Shown: one piece after another, positions 25,506 through 32,979 of the stretch
Position numbering within the stretch: position 1 is the first letter of the stretch
Layout of the letters: the number at the start of each line of letters is the position of its first letter
DNA from: Frankia sp. AgB1.9
GTDB taxonomy: Bacteria > Actinomycetota > Actinomycetes > Frankiales > Frankiaceae
Assembly: GCF_016786355.1 (NCBI RefSeq)
Contig: NZ_JADWYX010000038.1
Span: 1 to 64,000, forward strand
DNA: 64,000 nt
Direction: 5' to 3'
Program-made: the position numbers and the translations under genes
Notes under the pieces: generated by a model
What the model saw: only the letters and a program-made list of their open reading frames with translations
The model's database searches: none
Told to the model about the DNA's origin: nothing

Positions 25506-28254
25506 ATGCCTACCCCGCGGCCGATGACGAGAAGATCCTTCGTAGGCCGAGGCGTCTACGGAGCCGCGGCACTCGCAGCCGCCGGTGGGGGCCTCTCGCT
25601 GCTTTCCTGCGACCGGGAACGTAAGGTCCCCCCGGCGCCGAGCAGCTGGGAGATCCCTGAGGCCGCCTTCGTGCGGACGTTCGGCGAGGCACCGGGGGGC
25701 ATCTGTTCGGCGATTGATGACCAGCAGTGCGCTGGGGGCCCGGAAAGCGACCTGACGCGGGGCTTCGCGGCCGGGAACGGCCTCAGCGTGCCGGGGCTGG
25801 GTATTCCGCTGGGCGGGGTCGGTGCCGGCTCCTTCATGTACAACCTGTTCGGGACGTTCGGGCCGTGGGACTTCGGCGGCGCCCAGGACATGTGGTGGGA
25901 GCAGCGAATTCTGCCGCAGGCGGCGTTCCACGTCCGCGAGCAGGTCGCCGGGCAGGCTCCGACGGTGCGAACGCTGACGACGCCACACGACAACGTCGCG
26001 GTGCAGCGCAAGTTCGGCTCGGTCCTCCCGGCCTGGAACCAGCTGCGGCCCGGCGACGGAACGTATGGGGCGCTGTTCCCCTTTGGCTGGCTGAACTTCA
26101 GGAACGCCGTCACCTCTGACGTGTCGCTCCGGTTCTGGTCGCCGATCGTGGCGCACGAGGACGAGCGGACCTCCATGCCGGTCGCCTTCTTCGATGTGCT
26201 CCTGAAGAACCCGTCGTCGCAGCCGGCTCAGCTTTCGGTCATGTTCACGTTCCCCAACGCGGCGCCGCAGGTGAACACCACACCGGCGACCGTCCGCCAA
26301 GGCCTGTACACCCGGTTCACCCGGGACCAGCGCTCCGGCGTCGCAGGCCTGACGCTAGGAGCCGACGACCCAGCCAACACGGTCGACGCCGCCTCCTCGG
26401 AGTGGACCATCGCGGCACTCCCAGCGCCGGGACAGACCGTCAGCTACGTCTCGTCGGGGACGCCAACGGGGACGGCAGCGACATCTACAAGCTGTTCTCG
26501 GCCGCCGGCACCCGCGGGGACCTGCCGAACCGGGCGATCGAGACGTCGAACTCGGCTGGGGCGGTGGCTGTGTCCGTGACCCTCGCGCCGGGCGCGTCGA
26601 CGCCATCCCGTTCGCCCTGTCCTGGGACTTCCCACAGGTGCAGTACACGGACAACAGGGGCGGCCAGACCACCTGGATGCGCCGGTACACGGCGTTCCTC
26701 GGCGGGAAGGAGACGCCGACCAACGACTACGTCGCCGGCTCGTACCCCTTCAAGCAGAGCTTCACGATCGCCAACCGGGAGCTGGCTCGGCGCGACGGCT
26801 CCTTCACCGCGGTCGAGAACTGGTGGACACCGATCGCGAGCAGCTCCAGGTATCCCGTCTGGCTGCGGAAGGCGGCCCTGAACGAGCTCTACCAGATGGT
26901 CTTCATGACGTCCTTCTGGGAGTCCGGCCTCGTGAAGACCACCCAGCAGCTCGCCGCGGGCGGCCCTCGCCTCGGGTCCGAGATACCGGGCCTCCACCTC
27001 TTCGGCACGATCAACTGCTCCAGCGGCGGCGACACGGCGGCCGAGGAGATGGACGTCGACAGCTACGGCTACCTCTCCTACACGAAGCTCTTCCCCAACC
27101 TGGAGCGCGGCCGCGTCCTGGCCTGGCTCCAGTCGATCGAGCAGAGTCCGTACGGAGCGATCCCCGAGAACATTCCGTTCACCTCCGGCCCGTATCTGTC
27201 ACGTCAGGCTGTGACGGGCATGCAGCCACCACAGCAGGGAAACCTTCCGACGGCCCCAACCGGTCTCGGCACGGGTGGAGACTTCTACCGGGACTGTCCA
27301 CACAAGGTGATCTACCGGGCCTACGCCCTGTACAAGCAGACCCAGGACGCCACCCTGGTGACCTATGGTTTCGCGCCCATGCTCAAGACCCTGAAATACA
27401 CACAGGCCTTCCGCCTGGTCGGCTCGCATCTGCCGCTCGACCCGCCCTCGGAAAGTGCCGCCAACACCTACGACCAGGTTCCGGTCGACGGTCACGGGAT
27501 CTACAACAGCCAGCTCTACCTGCTTTCGCTCCAGATCCTGGTCACGCTCGCGCCGATCGCCCGCAAGCTCGGCGTCGCGGAGGCCTCGGTCGACACCCAG
27601 CACGCGCTCGAACAGGAGCTGTCGCTGGCCAAGGCGGAGTTCGAGAAGACGTTCTGGAACCCGGCCACCCGGCGCTACCGATTCTGCGACGGAACTGGCG
27701 GCATCGCCGGGCGCGAGGGGACCAGGTTCAACACCTTCAAGCCGGTCCAGCCCCCGGACGTCGTCTTCCTCGACTCGTTCTTCGCCCAGGGAATCGCCGC
27801 CCAGCTCGGCCTGCCCGACCTGATCAACCTCGAACACGCCCAGATACACATGAAGAGCACGCTGGACGCCTTCCTGAGCTCGAAGGACGCCACCGGCCAC
27901 TCCATGGGCGCCGTCAACTTCCTGGACGAGGATCTCAAGCCCTTCAAGCTCGACATGACCCACATCGTGTCGGAGATACCCGAGGTCTGGATCGGAACCA
28001 ACTACATGGCGGCCGCGGCCTACGTCTACACGGCGAAGAAACGCGGCGACACGGACCTGGCGAAAAGCGCCCTGCGGATGGGCGAGGCGGTCGCCTACCA
28101 GATCTACGACGTCGCCGACAACGGCTACGCGTTCGACCCCCCGGACGGCTGGTTCTCCAACGATCTGACCGCTTACCGCAACGCGGGCTACTCCCGTCCA
28201 CGAGCCGTCTGGCAGCTGATCGACGCTCTCGACTACCGCCCACGCGGCGGCTGA
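25506..28254 (+). pseudogene. GH116 family glucosylceramidase/beta-glycosidase, two frameshifts
   Basis: The combined product is about 915 residues. The N-terminus has a twin-arginine signal (MTRRSFVGRG) and a lipobox-like LSLLSC. The first frame is homologous through TVSYVSS near 26456. Homology continues one base back (DANGDGSDIYKLFSAAG) to about 26592, then shifts back once more (VDAIPFALSWDFP) to the stop at 28254. The long C-terminal frame has the (alpha/alpha)6 barrel features of GH116, including SWDFP, LLWSL-type DVDSYGY and SSKDATGHSMG segments. Both shifts equal one missing base, 135 bases apart. It is either a decayed gene or two sequencing errors. The wild type would act on exported or surface beta-glucosides or beta-xylosides. 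Confidence 0.75.
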
Positions 28255-29423
28255 CCCCACAGCGAGCCGGGGTCGTCCAGCAGCGGGCCGAGGGCGAGCT
28301 CGGCCGCGCCGATCAGGGCGGAGTCCGTGCCGAGCCGGCTCGGCACGATCGTGACGCCCATGGCGAGCCGTGGGGGACAGGTCTCGTGGATCGCGCGGTC
28401 GACAGCGGAAGGGGCGAGCGCCGCGATCCTCGCCAGATGGCCGCCGAGTACCACAGCGCCGGGCTGCAGGACCGGGATGAGGAGGCCGAGCCCGTACCCG
28501 AGCCAGGTCGCGACGTCCTCGACCACGTCGACCGCCCAGTGGTCGCCTGACTGGGCCCGCGCCAGCAGCACGTCGCTCGACGTTGCCGGCGCCTTCCGGC
28601 TGAGGGCCGCGGTGCCGATCTCGGTCTCCCAGCAGCCACGCTGCCCGCATCCGCAGGGGCTGGTGGCGCCCGCGACCTTGAGGTGCCCGACCTCGCCGGC
28701 GAGGCCGTTGCTCCCGAGAACCACCGCGCCGCCGGCGACGAGACCGCCGCCGATGCCGCGCTCGGCCGACAGGTAGAGGAAGTCGGCGTAGTCGCGTCCG
28801 GCGCCTCGTCGCTGCTCGCCGAGCGCGCCCAGGTCGGCGTCGTTGCCGACGACGACCGGCCGGATGGCCTGGCGTGGGAGGGCGTCGCGCAGCAGCGCGT
28901 CGATCGGGGCGAGGTCCGCGCCCTCCCAGCCGAGGTTCGGCGCGAACACGATCCGCCGCTGGCTGTCGACGGCCCCGTGCACGGCGACGGCGACGCCGGC
29001 GACCCGCAGCGCCGGGCGCGCCGCGAGCAGGTCGCTGACCGCGGACACGACGCGTCGCAGCGTCTTTTCGGGGCCGAGGGCGGACGGGGCGATCGGGAGG
29101 CTCTCCGCGACCTGGATCGAGCCGCCGAGCGTCACCAGGTCCACGCGCGCGGTGTCGGCGGCGATCTCGGCGGCGACCGCGACGACGTCCTCGGACGCGA
29201 CTATGAGCGGAGAGGGCCGTCCCCGGGTACCCCGCGCCGTGGGGGTGGCGTCGACCAGCAGCCCGAGATCGAGCAGCTCCTCGATCAGGGAGATGCCGGT
29301 GCCGCGGCTGACGGCGACCGTGTCGCTGATCTCGACCTGGCGCAGCGGTCCTCGCTCGTGGAGCAGGCGAAGGACGGCGGCGAGGTTGCGCCGCCGGGAC
29401 TCGGCATGCGCGGGCAGGGCCAT
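28233..29423 (-). CDS. ROK-family transcriptional regulator
   Basis: A 396-residue protein from ATG 29423. Residues 1-70 are a winged helix (LLHERGPLRQVEISDTVAVSRGTG). The remainder is the ROK sugar-kinase-like fold with a DxGGT-like strand and the zinc motif CGCGQRGCWE. NagC/XylR-type ROK repressors sense free or phosphorylated sugars. The gene is divergent from the PhyH gene at 29494, and its 3' end overlaps the convergent GH116 gene by 22 bases. The likely target is the intergenic AT-richer stretch at 29431-29455. Regulation of sugar genes nearby is inferred from context. Confidence 0.87.
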   Translation of the reverse strand: MALPAHAESRRRNLAAVLRLLHERGPLRQVEISDTVAVSRGTGISLIEELLDLGLLVDATPTARGTRGRPSPLIVASEDVVAVAAEIAADTARVDLVTLGGSIQVAESLPIAPSALGPEKTLRRVVSAVSDLLAARPALRVAGVAVAVHGAVDSQRRIVFAPNLGWEGADLAPIDALLRDALPRQAIRPVVVGNDADLGALGEQRRGAGRDYADFLYLSAERGIGGGLVAGGAVVLGSNGLAGEVGHLKVAGATSPCGCGQRGCWETEIGTAALSRKAPATSSDVLLARAQSGDHWAVDVVEDVATWLGYGLGLLIPVLQPGAVVLGGHLARIAALAPSAVDRAIHETCPPRLAMGVTIVPSRLGTDSALIGAAELALGPLLDDPGSLWGQPPRGR

Positions 29424-29430
29424 CCGCCGA

Positions 29431-29455
29431 CTTTATTGCATAGTCGAACAAAACC
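29431..29455. promoter_or_regulatory. Putative ROK operator / divergent promoter
   Basis: An AT-rich patch in GC-rich DNA (CTTTATTGCATAGTCGAACA then AAAC) lies between the ROK gene and the PhyH gene. Its TTTATT and GAACAAAA arms resemble the A/T-flanked sites bound by ROK repressors. Only a suggestion. Confidence 0.35.
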
Positions 29456-29493
29456 TCCTACGCTGCGGCAGCGGACCTTCCTGAGGAGGACAC

Positions 29494-30312
29494 ATGGGCC
29501 GACTGGCCGACGACGGCAGGTACGTGGTCGACGCCGAGGACCGGCGGCGGTTCGCCGAGGACGGCTTCGTCCACCTGTCCGGGGTCCTCACCGCGGCCGA
29601 GCTCGACGAACTTGAGGTCGTCTACGACCGGTTCCTGCGCCGCGAGATCGAGGTGCCCGGCAAGGACTACTGCGACATGGCCGGCGACTACGGCCGCGAC
29701 CCGTCCGACTACTCGATCGTCAACGTCATGCTGCCCCGCCGGTACTTCCCGGCCTGGCGCGACAACGTCTACGAACGCCGGACCGCGGACATCGCCCGGC
29801 AGCTGTGCGGCGACGGCATGACCATCGACTACGACCAGCTGCTCGCGAAGCAGCCCCACAAGACCGACGCGGTGTTCGCCTGGCACCAGGACATGGCCTA
29901 CTGGCCGCCCACCGAGGACCGGCGCACCGCGACCTTCTGGCTGGCCGTAGACGAGTCCACCCTCGCTAACGGCTGCATGCGCTTCGTACCGGCGACGACG
30001 CATGAAGGACAGCTGCGCGCGCACGCGCCGGTGTTCGGCGGCCGCGGCGAGTCGCACGCCCTCGGGACCGAGCTTCGCCCCGGCGACGACGTCGTGCCCA
30101 CCCCGATCGGCCGTGGCGACTGCACCGTGCACAACGAACGCGTGATGCACGGTTCGGGCGGCAACACCACCGACGGCTTCCGGCGGGCCTACATCCTCGC
30201 CTATCGATCGGAGGCCACGGTGCGGATCGAACGCGACCTAGGCTTCACCCACAGCCACAACGACGAGGCGGACGTCCTCGACGCGGTCGGCGTGGCGGGG
30301 GAGACCGCGTAG
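29494..30312 (+). CDS. Phytanoyl-CoA dioxygenase (PhyH) family protein
   Basis: A 272-residue Fe(II)/2-oxoglutarate oxygenase from ATG 29494 after GAGGAGG. His131 and Asp133 in AWHQDMAYWPP, with distal His219 in VMHGSGGN, form the iron triad. FRRAYILAYR supplies the 2-oxoglutarate arginine near residue 230. These enzymes hydroxylate unactivated C-H bonds in CoA esters, natural products or sugars. The gene stands alone between the ROK regulator and the broken GMC gene. Family typing is firm; the substrate is open. Confidence 0.87.
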   Translation: MGRLADDGRYVVDAEDRRRFAEDGFVHLSGVLTAAELDELEVVYDRFLRREIEVPGKDYCDMAGDYGRDPSDYSIVNVMLPRRYFPAWRDNVYERRTADIARQLCGDGMTIDYDQLLAKQPHKTDAVFAWHQDMAYWPPTEDRRTATFWLAVDESTLANGCMRFVPATTHEGQLRAHAPVFGGRGESHALGTELRPGDDVVPTPIGRGDCTVHNERVMHGSGGNTTDGFRRAYILAYRSEATVRIERDLGFTHSHNDEADVLDAVGVAGETA

Positions 30313-30397
30313 GCGCACCTCGTCCCGGGAACGACCCTGCCCCCGGCCGCCCCTCGCGGCGGCTCCGGAGACGCGGCCGCCGGCCTGGCCTGGCAGG

Positions 30398-31598
30398 TCA
30401 TCCGCCGGCGGCGATGTGCGCGGCCGTGCGCCACGCGAGCGCCATGATCGTGAGTTCGGGGTTGGCGCCGCCGTTGGTGACGTGGAGGCTCGCGTCGGCG
30501 ACGTAGACGCGGTCCGTTCCCCAGACTCTGCCGAACGGGTCGGTCGCGCCGTAGCGGGGCGAGTCGGCCATCCGCGCGGTGCCGGCCTGGTGCTGGCCTC
30601 CGGAGAGTGTCCTTTCCTTCATCGGTCCTATCTGCCAGGTCTTGCCCGCGCCGGATGCGCGCAGCCATTCCTCGGCTCGGTCGGTGAGGAACGCGACCGT
30701 TCGGAGGTCCTCGGCGTGGTGGAGGCCCTCGAATCGGGCCACGGGCAGGCCGAGGTGGTCGGTGGGTGCCGTTGCGGGCGTCGACGGGGCAGGTGAAGCC
30801 GACACACATCCCGCAGCGGATACACGCGGCCCGGCCGGCACGGGGCTGGGTGTTCAGCAGTAGCGGCGCCGGTCCCGTCGGCCACCCGAGCTTGGCGGCG
30901 CCTGCCGCGAGAAGCGCGGCCTGGGCGGTCGGCGGAAACGGCGGCATCGGATAGTCGCGTTGCCGGTGCCCGTCGTCGGTGTGCGGATGGCCGGCCACTC
31001 CGAGTTTCCATTCGACCTGGTCGTAGAACGGTTCGAGGTCGTCGTAGCCAATCGGCCAGTCCGCGAGCGCGGAACCGTCTGGGACGCCATACAGAGACGC
31101 CATACGGAAGTCCTCAGGGCGGAACCGCCAGGCCTGGGCGCCGAAGAACCGCGTACCACCCCCTACGGTGATCGCGTTGTGGTGGTAGCGGCCGTCGGTG
31201 GAATCGACGGCGATCTCACCGTCGTCACCCAGTACCGCCCGCGGGTGCCCAGGGGGCGTGTCGAGATCGCCCCCGAGGAAGAACCGGTGGTTGCGGATGT
31301 GGTCGGGCTCGAGGTCGCGCGCGCCGTACCACTGACCGCGTTCGACGATGAGGACGGACGCTCCGGCGGCCGTCAGCACGAAAGCGGCGACGCCGCCGCC
31401 GGCCCCGCTTCCCACGACGATCGCGTCGTAGTGTGCGCGCAGTTCGGCGAGCGCTTTCGTCCGCGGGCGAGGAACAGTCGGTGCGTCGGGTGCCGGCGGG
31501 CCGAGCGGATAAGGGACGTAGCCGACCTCCTCCCAGCTACCGGAGTCGGGGTCCGCGTAGAACTCGAGCAGCGACCGGTGCGACGGCGGAGGGTTCAT
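30398..31598 (-). pseudogene. GMC oxidoreductase with large internal deletion
   Basis: The N-terminal frame (31598 down to about 30761) codes for about 279 residues: a leader, the FAD-binding GSGAGGG (63-69), GGGTRFFG and a cysteine-rich RCGMCVGFTC segment. There homology ends inside PVDARNGTH. The C-terminal GMC part (DHLGLPVARFEGLHHAEDL to TNGGANPELTIMALAWRTAAH) continues in another frame from about 30770 to 30398. About 150-200 middle residues seen in intact relatives (total length 550-600) are missing. So the locus carries a deletion plus frameshift and is not functional as a whole enzyme. The start overlaps the upstream Gfo/Idh stop (ATGA), so it was once the second gene of that operon. 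Confidence 0.8.
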
Positions 31599-32620
31599 CG
31601 GGTCTTCCGCTCATCGGACGCTTCTGTGCGAACGGGAGTCGGTGAGAGCGCACGCGCCGGGCTCGCCGGTATCTGGGCGCTGATGGCGTCAAGAGTGGTG
31701 GCGATGCTGATCGTTTCGTCCAGTGGTATCACCGGGCTCTCGGTCAGTCCGGCGCCGAGGCAGCGGTGCACTTCGGCGATCTCGAACTGCAGCCCGTTGC
31801 CCTCGTGCGAGCCGTCGATTTTCTCGGCCCCGCCGGGACGAGTATTGACGGTGAGGGAAGTCGGACAGTGCATGAACGCCGGGATGTCAATCGACCCGTC
31901 GGTACCGGCGATCCGCGCCGTGCAGTTCAGCGTTACCCGAATCGCCGCCTTGACGACGCCGAGCGTGCCGCCGGGATAACAGAGGACCGCCGCGACCTGC
32001 TCGTCTACCCCGGTCTCGCCGATGACACCGACCGCGCTGACCTGCTCCGGTTTGCCGAGCACGAGTGAGCACAACTGGACCGGGTAGATGCCGAGGTCGA
32101 GCAGCGCGCCGCCGCCACGTTCCGGGTCGAAGAGGCGCTCCTCTCGCCGCAACGGCCACCGCATTCCGAAGTCCGCCTCCACCAGCAGCGGCTGGCCGAT
32201 GCGTCCGCTGGCGAGAACGTCCGCGAGCGAGCGGTAGGCCGGCAGGAAACGACTCCAGATCGCCTCCATCAGGAACAGCCCGCGCGCCCGGGCCAGTGCG
32301 GCCATCCGCTGGGCCTGCGCGGCATTCAGCGCGAACGGCTTCTCGCAGAGGACGTGCTTGCCAGCCTCCAGGAAAGCGATGGTGTCCTGCTCGTGCCGCG
32401 ACGCCGGGGTCGCGACGTAGACGACATCGACGTCGGGGTCGGCGGCCAGCGCGTCGTAGCTGCCATATCTGGCCGGAATCTCGTACTTGTCACCAAAGGC
32501 CGTCGCGCGCTCGACGGACCGCGACGCGACCGCCCTGATCTCCCCGTCGTCGACCAGTCGCATCGCTTCCGCGAATCCGGCCGCGATCTCGCCCGGCCCG
32601 ACCACACCCCAACGAATCAT
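31595..32620 (-). CDS. Gfo/Idh/MocA oxidoreductase, dihydrodiol/xylose dehydrogenase-like
   Basis: A 341-residue enzyme. GPGEIA opens the Rossmann fold, EKPF carries the conserved lysine, MEAIWSRFLPAY and LLDLGIYP follow, and IPAFMHCPTSL sits in the C-terminal domain. Much of this is shared almost word for word with the enzyme at 7535-8596, so the two are paralogs. Its stop overlaps the start of the GMC gene, forming a two-gene unit now broken. Three ACTAG-type palindromes lie upstream between this gene and the divergent rhamnosidase. NAD(P)-dependent oxidation of a sugar, glycoside or dihydrodiol is expected. Confidence 0.87.
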   Translation of the reverse strand: MIRWGVVGPGEIAAGFAEAMRLVDDGEIRAVASRSVERATAFGDKYEIPARYGSYDALAADPDVDVVYVATPASRHEQDTIAFLEAGKHVLCEKPFALNAAQAQRMAALARARGLFLMEAIWSRFLPAYRSLADVLASGRIGQPLLVEADFGMRWPLRREERLFDPERGGGALLDLGIYPVQLCSLVLGKPEQVSAVGVIGETGVDEQVAAVLCYPGGTLGVVKAAIRVTLNCTARIAGTDGSIDIPAFMHCPTSLTVNTRPGGAEKIDGSHEGNGLQFEIAEVHRCLGAGLTESPVIPLDETISIATTLDAISAQIPASPARALSPTPVRTEASDERKTR

Positions 32621-32785
32621 GGTGATCGCCCTTCTCGTTGGCTCGTTCTCAAGGCCCCTTGCGGGCGGGCGAGCCCGCGTGGGCAGGTAAGCAGCAAGAA
32701 TCGCCCTTGACGCGCCTCTTTAGCGGTCCGGAAGCTCGGTTCGAAAACCCGGCGACTGGCGGTGGAGTGCCGGGCGCGGCACGGA

Positions 32786-32801
32786 ACTAACGCGTATTAG
32801 A
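32786..32801. promoter_or_regulatory. Weak ACTAG-type operator
   Basis: ACTAACGCGTATTAGA matches 11 of 16 consensus bases and keeps the dyad CTAA/TTAG around CGCG. It is the nearest of three sites to the Gfo/Idh gene. Confidence 0.4.
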
Positions 32802-32828
32802 GGCTCTGGTGAAGGCTAGCAGTCTGAT

Positions 32829-32844
32829 ACTAGCGCGGGCAAGT
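32829..32844. promoter_or_regulatory. ACTAG-type palindromic operator
   Basis: ACTAGCGCGGGCAAGT matches 14 of 16 consensus bases, in the divergent region between the Gfo/Idh and rhamnosidase genes. Confidence 0.68.
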
Positions 32845-32922
32845 GGAGCCGATCGTCACCTAGAGTGATTGAGTGGGGTCACGTCGGAGGTGGCCGACCG
32901 GTTCGGCGGCCGGACGCCTGGT

Positions 32923-32938
32923 ACTTGCGCGCACTAGT
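32923..32938. promoter_or_regulatory. ACTAG-type palindromic operator
   Basis: ACTTGCGCGCACTAGT matches 14 of 16 consensus bases. It ends 41 bases before the chosen rhamnosidase start, a position fit for repression. Confidence 0.68.
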
Positions 32939-32979
32939 TCCCGCCGTTAGCGTCGCTCCTCGCTAGTGGAGTGGTGTCG

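Larger units (their letters stand above)
32621..32979. other. Divergent promoter region with three operators
   Basis: No gene is supported between the Gfo/Idh gene (minus) and the rhamnosidase gene (plus). Three palindromic sites at 32786, 32829 and 32923 divide the region, with another half-site GCTAGTG near 32961. Confidence 0.6.

Noticed and set aside
25079-25507. 142-codon minus-strand frame in the divergent promoter region
   Set aside because: No ribosome site, no family resemblance, and it covers two palindromic operators.
27199-29451. 750-codon minus-strand frame across GH116 and ROK genes
   Set aside because: Arg/Val/Glu-rich shadow without family motifs; the ROK gene in another frame explains the region.
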